The notes beneath the pieces are model-generated. The model made no database searches and was not told where the DNA came from. It saw only the letters and a program-made list of their open reading frames with translations. From an uncultured Bacilli bacterium (GTDB lineage Bacteria; Bacillota_I; Bacilli_A; RF39; UBA660), in NCBI GenBank assembly GCA_934085635.1, contig CAKOHL010000013.1:1-17936 (forward strand): 17,936 bases of DNA, given 5' to 3'. How positions within the stretch are numbered: the stretch's first letter is position 1; every line of letters begins with the position of its first letter. This document shows, piece after piece, positions 13,542 through 17,936 of this stretch. The translations under genes and the position numbers were made by a program.

Positions 13542-16500
13542 CTATATAAATAAATCTAAAGATAATTGACTACTTTCAGGCATACTATCAAGAGCGCCTA
13601 GTCCTCTTAATTTATCAACTATAGCTTCACTTATTTTACCACGCATTTGAAGGTCTTCTATACTAACAAAAGCATTTTTATTTCTTTCTTCTACTATTTT
13701 TCTAGCAGCCACATCACCTAATCCATCTAATGCTATAAATGGAGGAATCAAACCTTTACCATCAGGAGTAACTTTAAACATAGTTGCCTCACTTTCAGTA
13801 ATACTGATATTTTCAAATCTAAATCCTCTTTCAATCATCTCATTAGCCATCATTAAACTGGATAAAACAGAATCTTCTTTATTAGATCTTTCAAACCCTT
13901 TCTCTTCTAATTCTTTAATTCTAGCTTTAACAGCATTCTTTCCTTTTCTCATAGTATCAACATCAAAGTCGTGTTCTCTTATACTTAGATAAACTCTGTA
14001 ATAATAAATAGGATGATATACTTTAAACCAAGCAACTCTTATTGCATTAATAACATACGCAGCCGCGTGAGCTTTAGGAAACATATACTTAATCTTTTCA
14101 CAAGATTTTATGTACCATTCAGGAACTTCATGTTCATTTAAAAGTGCTTTATATTCTACCCATTTATCTGGTTCTTTACCTACTTTACCTTTACGAATAA
14201 ATTCGCTCATCTTAAATGATTTGCCTTTATCAATTCCACAAGAGATAAAATAGTTCATAATGTCATCACGACATCCAATAACTTCAGAGAATTTACAAGT
14301 TCCATCAAGTATCAAGTCTCTAGCATTACCATTCCAAACATCAGTACCATGAGATAGTCCTGATACTTTAATTAGTTCTGCAAACCTAGTAGGTTTTACT
14401 TCTTCAAGCATTCTTATAACAAAGTTTGTACCAAATTCAGGAATACCTAAAACTCCCGTTGAACACATAATTTGTTCAGGAGTTACACCAAGTGCTTCAG
14501 GACTATTAAATAAACTAAATACTTTCTTGTCATCTAGTGGTATATCATTAATATCTATTTTAACATCATCACTTAAATATTTAAGTACAGTAGGATCATC
14601 GTGTCCTAGTATATCTAATTTAAGAACATTCTCTTCAATATCGTGGAACTCAAAGTGTGTTGTATACCAAGCAGCTTCAGTATTTTCAGCAGGATATTGA
14701 TACGGAGTAAAATCAAAAACATCTTTATAATCCGGAATAACTATGATACCACCTGGGTGTTGGCCACTAGTTCTCTTAATACCAGTTATACCAAGTGCAA
14801 GTCTTTCCATCTCAGGTCTTCTCATTACAATACCTTTTTCTTCAGTATATCCTTTTACATAACCATATGCAGTTTTCTCAGCAATAGTAGAAACAGTTCC
14901 AGCACGATAAACATTCTTCTCTCCAAATAGAACTTTAGTATAATTATGTGCTTCAGCTTGATATTCTCCACTAAAGTTAAGGTCTATATCTGGTGTTTTA
15001 TCAGCATTAAATCCAAGGAATGTTTCAAATGGAATATTTTGTCCTTGTCTTTTCATCAAAGCACCACATTCACATTTTCTTTCAGGCATATCGAAACCAG
15101 AGTCAAAACTTTGTACAAGAGGTACTCCATCTATTTCAAATATACTTTTTTTACAATTTGGACATACATAGTGGGGTGGTAAAGGATTAACCTCTGTAAT
15201 ACCACAAAACGTTGCGACTAAACTAGATCCAACACTACCACGGCTACCAACGATATAACCGTGTGCATTAGAGTTCTCAACAAGTCTCTGAGCGATTAAG
15301 TAAATAACATCATATCCACCATTTATAATACCAGTAAGTTCTTTATCAAGTCTAGTTGCAATAATTTCAGGAAGTTCTTCTCCATAAATTCTATGAGCAT
15401 TACCATAAACAGTATCTTTAATGATTTGAACAGAATTCTCCATTCTAGGTGGATTAAGACCTGGTTTAACTATTTCAACATTGTCAAACATATCTGCAAC
15501 CTTATTAGAATTAGTTACAACAATCTCATAAGCCTTATCTTCTCCTAAGAAACTAAACTCATTAAGCATCTCTTCAGTAGTCATCAAATAAGCATTAGGT
15601 ATAGTTTTAATACTTGACTTATGAAGAGGATGGAATGCCCCGCCTGGAAGTTTTGCAGTAATAAGTATTTCTCTATAAATATTATCTTCAGGATCAAGTG
15701 TGTGCACGTCACCTGTAGCTACAACCATCTTACCTATCTTATCAGCACATCTAATAATTTTATTAATAATTAAATATAAATCATTCTTACTAGATACTTC
15801 TCCACTTTCAACTTGATAATCAAGTATACTTGGTGGATTAACTTCTATAAAATCATAATACTTCATTAAATTCATAAGTTCTTCTTCAGTATTTCTTTTA
15901 GCTGCTTCGAATATTTCTCCACTTGCACATCCAGAACCTATAATAAGACCATTTCTAAATTTAGTAAGTAAACTCTTTGGTGTTCTAGGTGTTTTATAGA
16001 AATATTTAGTAGTAGCATAGCTAATTATTTGGAACATATTTCTAAGTCCTTCATTATTAATAGCATAAGCAGTTAAATGATAAGGTCTATTACTTTTGTA
16101 AACATTCTCTTGGTCAACCATATTCCTTAAATCACTAATAGTCTCAAAACTACTACTTAAATTAGATATCATTTTCCAAAATACCAAAGCAGTTCCTTCA
16201 GCATCATAATCAGCCCTATGGTGTCCACTTTCATCAAATACAACATTGTATCTTTTAACTAAAGCACTCAAATTATGTCTTGTTTGATCTGGATACTGTG
16301 CTTTACTTATTTCCATAGTATCAATAACTACATTGTCAAATTCTCCTAAGTTATATTTTTTATAAGCACTTTCCATAAAAGAAATATCAAATCTAGCATT
16401 TTGCGCAACCATAGGAGCATCTTTAATCCACTCTTTAAATCTTTTTACTACATTCTCTTCAGTATCTTTATCCTTAAGCATTTCATCTGTAATATTAGTT

Positions 16501-17822
16501 AAATTAACTATTTCACTTCTAAGTTCAGTACCAGGATTAATTAATTCATCAAATCTATCAGTAATTGCCCCATCTTTAATCTTAACAGCACCAATTTCAA
16601 TCATTTGATCTCCAGCAGCCGCATTAAAACCAGTTGTCTCTGTATCAAAAACAACATACTCACTGGATTTAAGTGGCAAATTACTATCTTTATTTATAAT
16701 TAGTGATTCATCATTTACAACATAAAGTTCAACGCCAAAATAAACTTCTAAATCATCTTTAGCTTTATAAACTTTAGGAAAACATTGTATACCATTTTTA
16801 TCAGTAATTCCAATACCTCTCATACCTAGAGATTTAACTTTTTTTAATAACTTTTTAGGATCAATAAGTCCATCCATTTGACTCATAGTAGTATGACAGT
16901 GAAGTTCTACTCTTTTAACTGGTGCCTCATCTACTCTTTTAGCTTGAGCCCTATCAAAGGTTTCTATATCTCTTACATTAAAAACAAGTTCATTTTTATA
17001 TTTATCGTGTTTAACATAACCTTTCATCTTATACCAAGAACCTTCTTTAACTCTTTTCATTAAATTCTTAGTAAGCTCTTTATCTTTAGTAAACACAACT
17101 GCAAATAAACTATCTGTATAATCACTAATCTTATAAGTAATTATATTAAACCCACTAGCGGTTTCTTTAAGTTCAACACCAAAAACAAATGCAGTCAAAG
17201 TTACATCATTCATCTCAGCAATAATATTTTTAATCTCAGTACTCTTAGATTTAATTTCATTTCCTAAAATAAGGGAACTTTCTTTTCTCTCATCCATAAC
17301 TTTATCAGCTTCATAATTAGTTTGTTCAAGCAACTTTTTAGCTTCACTACTTTTCTCTTCACTCACTATTGCTTCTAAAGTCATACTCAAAAATCCCATT
17401 CTCTTCATAAAAAGTAACATTTTACTCTTTAAACTTTCTACTTTATGAGCCTCAGTTAAATTAGATACTTCAATAATAATCCTATTATCTTCTACTTTAA
17501 TATCTTCTTCTTTTATACTAGTTAACATAGGACACTTTTCTTGATATTTTTTAAAAATATATTTAACATAATCAAAAACTAAAGCATTATCATCGTGTTT
17601 AAAATAATAATAAACTCTTCTAACTTTATCCAAGCATTCACTTCTTTCACATATAACATTAAAGACGTCAGTACTAATCATCTTATCAAGAATAATATAA
17701 AGACTCCAACTTTGATCACTATTATCTACTACAACATTTTCTAATTTAGCACCTAAAAAATAATCAAAATATTCTTTTTCTAAATTTATCTTATTAAAAT
17801 ATCTCTCTAACTTTGCATCCAT
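13542..17822 (-). CDS. polC: DNA polymerase III alpha subunit, PolC type
   Basis: This is the Gram-positive replicative polymerase with built-in proofreading, 1426 residues (Bacillus about 1437). Order: N-terminal domain (1-200); OB fold (about 205-290); first PHP part with HCH at 308-310; DEDDh exonuclease (D393, E395, D479, H535, D540); remainder of PHP with DVH at 705-707; polymerase palm with GSRGSVGSS and PDIDLNFSGEYQ (D945, D947); a Cys cluster (C887, C890, C917, C919); and the fingers. The C-terminal SSQLSLDLFI contains a sliding-clamp binding motif. The PHP TDH motif reads TDK (Lys342), so one metal ligand is lost. The ATG at 17822 has GAGGT six bases upstream. The stop is TAG. Third-position C is rarer than in neighbouring genes. 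It is followed directly by a terminator and rpsO, not by rimP-nusA-infB. Confidence 0.98.
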   Translation of the reverse strand: MDAKLERYFNKINLEKEYFDYFLGAKLENVVVDNSDQSWSLYIILDKMISTDVFNVICERSECLDKVRRVYYYFKHDDNALVFDYVKYIFKKYQEKCPMLTSIKEEDIKVEDNRIIIEVSNLTEAHKVESLKSKMLLFMKRMGFLSMTLEAIVSEEKSSEAKKLLEQTNYEADKVMDERKESSLILGNEIKSKSTEIKNIIAEMNDVTLTAFVFGVELKETASGFNIITYKISDYTDSLFAVVFTKDKELTKNLMKRVKEGSWYKMKGYVKHDKYKNELVFNVRDIETFDRAQAKRVDEAPVKRVELHCHTTMSQMDGLIDPKKLLKKVKSLGMRGIGITDKNGIQCFPKVYKAKDDLEVYFGVELYVVNDESLIINKDSNLPLKSSEYVVFDTETTGFNAAAGDQMIEIGAVKIKDGAITDRFDELINPGTELRSEIVNLTNITDEMLKDKDTEENVVKRFKEWIKDAPMVAQNARFDISFMESAYKKYNLGEFDNVVIDTMEISKAQYPDQTRHNLSALVKRYNVVFDESGHHRADYDAEGTALVFWKMISNLSSSFETISDLRNMVDQENVYKSNRPYHLTAYAINNEGLRNMFQIISYATTKYFYKTPRTPKSLLTKFRNGLIIGSGCASGEIFEAAKRNTEEELMNLMKYYDFIEVNPPSILDYQVESGEVSSKNDLYLIINKIIRCADKIGKMVVATGDVHTLDPEDNIYREILITAKLPGGAFHPLHKSSIKTIPNAYLMTTEEMLNEFSFLGEDKAYEIVVTNSNKVADMFDNVEIVKPGLNPPRMENSVQIIKDTVYGNAHRIYGEELPEIIATRLDKELTGIINGGYDVIYLIAQRLVENSNAHGYIVGSRGSVGSSLVATFCGITEVNPLPPHYVCPNCKKSIFEIDGVPLVQSFDSGFDMPERKCECGALMKRQGQNIPFETFLGFNADKTPDIDLNFSGEYQAEAHNYTKVLFGEKNVYRAGTVSTIAEKTAYGYVKGYTEEKGIVMRRPEMERLALGITGIKRTSGQHPGGIIVIPDYKDVFDFTPYQYPAENTEAAWYTTHFEFHDIEENVLKLDILGHDDPTVLKYLSDDVKIDINDIPLDDKKVFSLFNSPEALGVTPEQIMCSTGVLGIPEFGTNFVIRMLEEVKPTRFAELIKVSGLSHGTDVWNGNARDLILDGTCKFSEVIGCRDDIMNYFISCGIDKGKSFKMSEFIRKGKVGKEPDKWVEYKALLNEHEVPEWYIKSCEKIKYMFPKAHAAAYVINAIRVAWFKVYHPIYYYRVYLSIREHDFDVDTMRKGKNAVKARIKELEEKGFERSNKEDSVLSSLMMANEMIERGFRFENISITESEATMFKVTPDGKGLIPPFIALDGLGDVAARKIVEERNKNAFVSIEDLQMRGKISEAIVDKLRGLGALDSMPESSQLSLDLFI

Positions 17823-17842
17823 AACTTTACCTCACAAAACTT

Positions 17843-17848
17843 ATTATA
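17843..17848 (-). promoter_or_regulatory. Possible -10 element for polC
   Basis: A consensus TATAAT stands 20 bases before the polC ATG, which would give a leader of only about 13 bases including the GAGGT site. No convincing -35 is found 16-18 bases upstream (best TTTTAT). In such AT-rich DNA this may be chance. Confidence 0.35.
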
Positions 17849-17936
17849 CATTATTATTTTTTTAAATAAAAGTACTACTATTTATTTTATAACAATTTCT
17901 AAAATACTTCTAGTTATTTTTATATTATAAAAAAAG
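17849..17936. other. AT-rich intergenic edge upstream of polC
   Basis: These 88 bases run to the window end. They are almost entirely A and T with no open frame, hairpin terminator or repeat that I can support. Whatever precedes polC is outside the window. Confidence 0.5.

Noticed and set aside
1734..17822. Mollicute genetic code with UGA as Trp
   Set aside because: All recognised proteins are full length with UGA treated as stop, and every Trp seen is TGG, so code 4 is not needed.
17849..17936. Possible replication origin or DnaA boxes in the AT-rich edge
   Set aside because: No TTATCCACA-like boxes are visible, and AT-richness alone is not evidence in this genome.

Overview
The window comes from a low-G+C Gram-positive bacterium. 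The evidence is a PolC-type replicative polymerase, the RsmC-like methyltransferase gene (ybxB) between rplL and rpoB as in Bacillus, strong GGAGG ribosome-binding sites, and AT-rich DNA. The combination of PolC, standard TGG Trp codons, very low G+C, no UGA stops among the complete genes and a rifampicin-refractory RpoB pocket suggests an uncultured member of the Bacilli near the Mollicutes. That placement is an inference.

Every gene is on the minus strand, so transcription runs from high to low coordinates. In that order: polC (17822-13542), terminator, promoter and leader, rpsO (13317-13048), terminator, pnp (12992-10839), weak terminator, promoter, engB (10759-10172), a radical SAM-dCMP deaminase fusion gene (10153-8666), promoter and leader, rplK (8504-7908), rplA (7849-7154), promoter and L10 leader with attenuator, rplJ (7004-6501), rplL (6501-6133), terminator, ybxB-like methyltransferase (6061-5471), promoter, rpoB (5363-1734) and the first 578 codons of rpoC (1734 to the window edge). 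No gap between genes exceeds 224 bases. I see no mobile element, CRISPR array, tRNA or rRNA.

Most of the region is core information processing: replication (PolC), the ribosome (S15, L11, L1, L10, L7/L12), ribosome assembly (EngB), RNA decay (PNPase) and transcription (RpoB, RpoC). Expression is divided by four intrinsic terminators and six candidate promoters. The rplJ leader has a regulatory fold with three mutually pairing segments, and rplJ/rplL and rpoB/rpoC are each joined by a TAATG stop/start overlap.

The least ordinary item is the 495-residue gene between engB and rplK. It fuses an RlmN/Cfr-type radical SAM core, with both catalytic cysteines present but without the usual N-terminal domain, to a complete zinc-dependent dCMP deaminase. 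Other notable points are a predicted rifampicin-resistant RpoB pocket, a thiopeptide-site substitution and long C-terminal extension in L11, a lost PHP metal ligand in PolC, and gene order in which polC directly abuts rpsO and rplK lacks secE-nusG upstream. The starts of rplK and engB given here are shorter than the longest possible frames because the upstream GTG codons lie inside the ribosome-binding sites.
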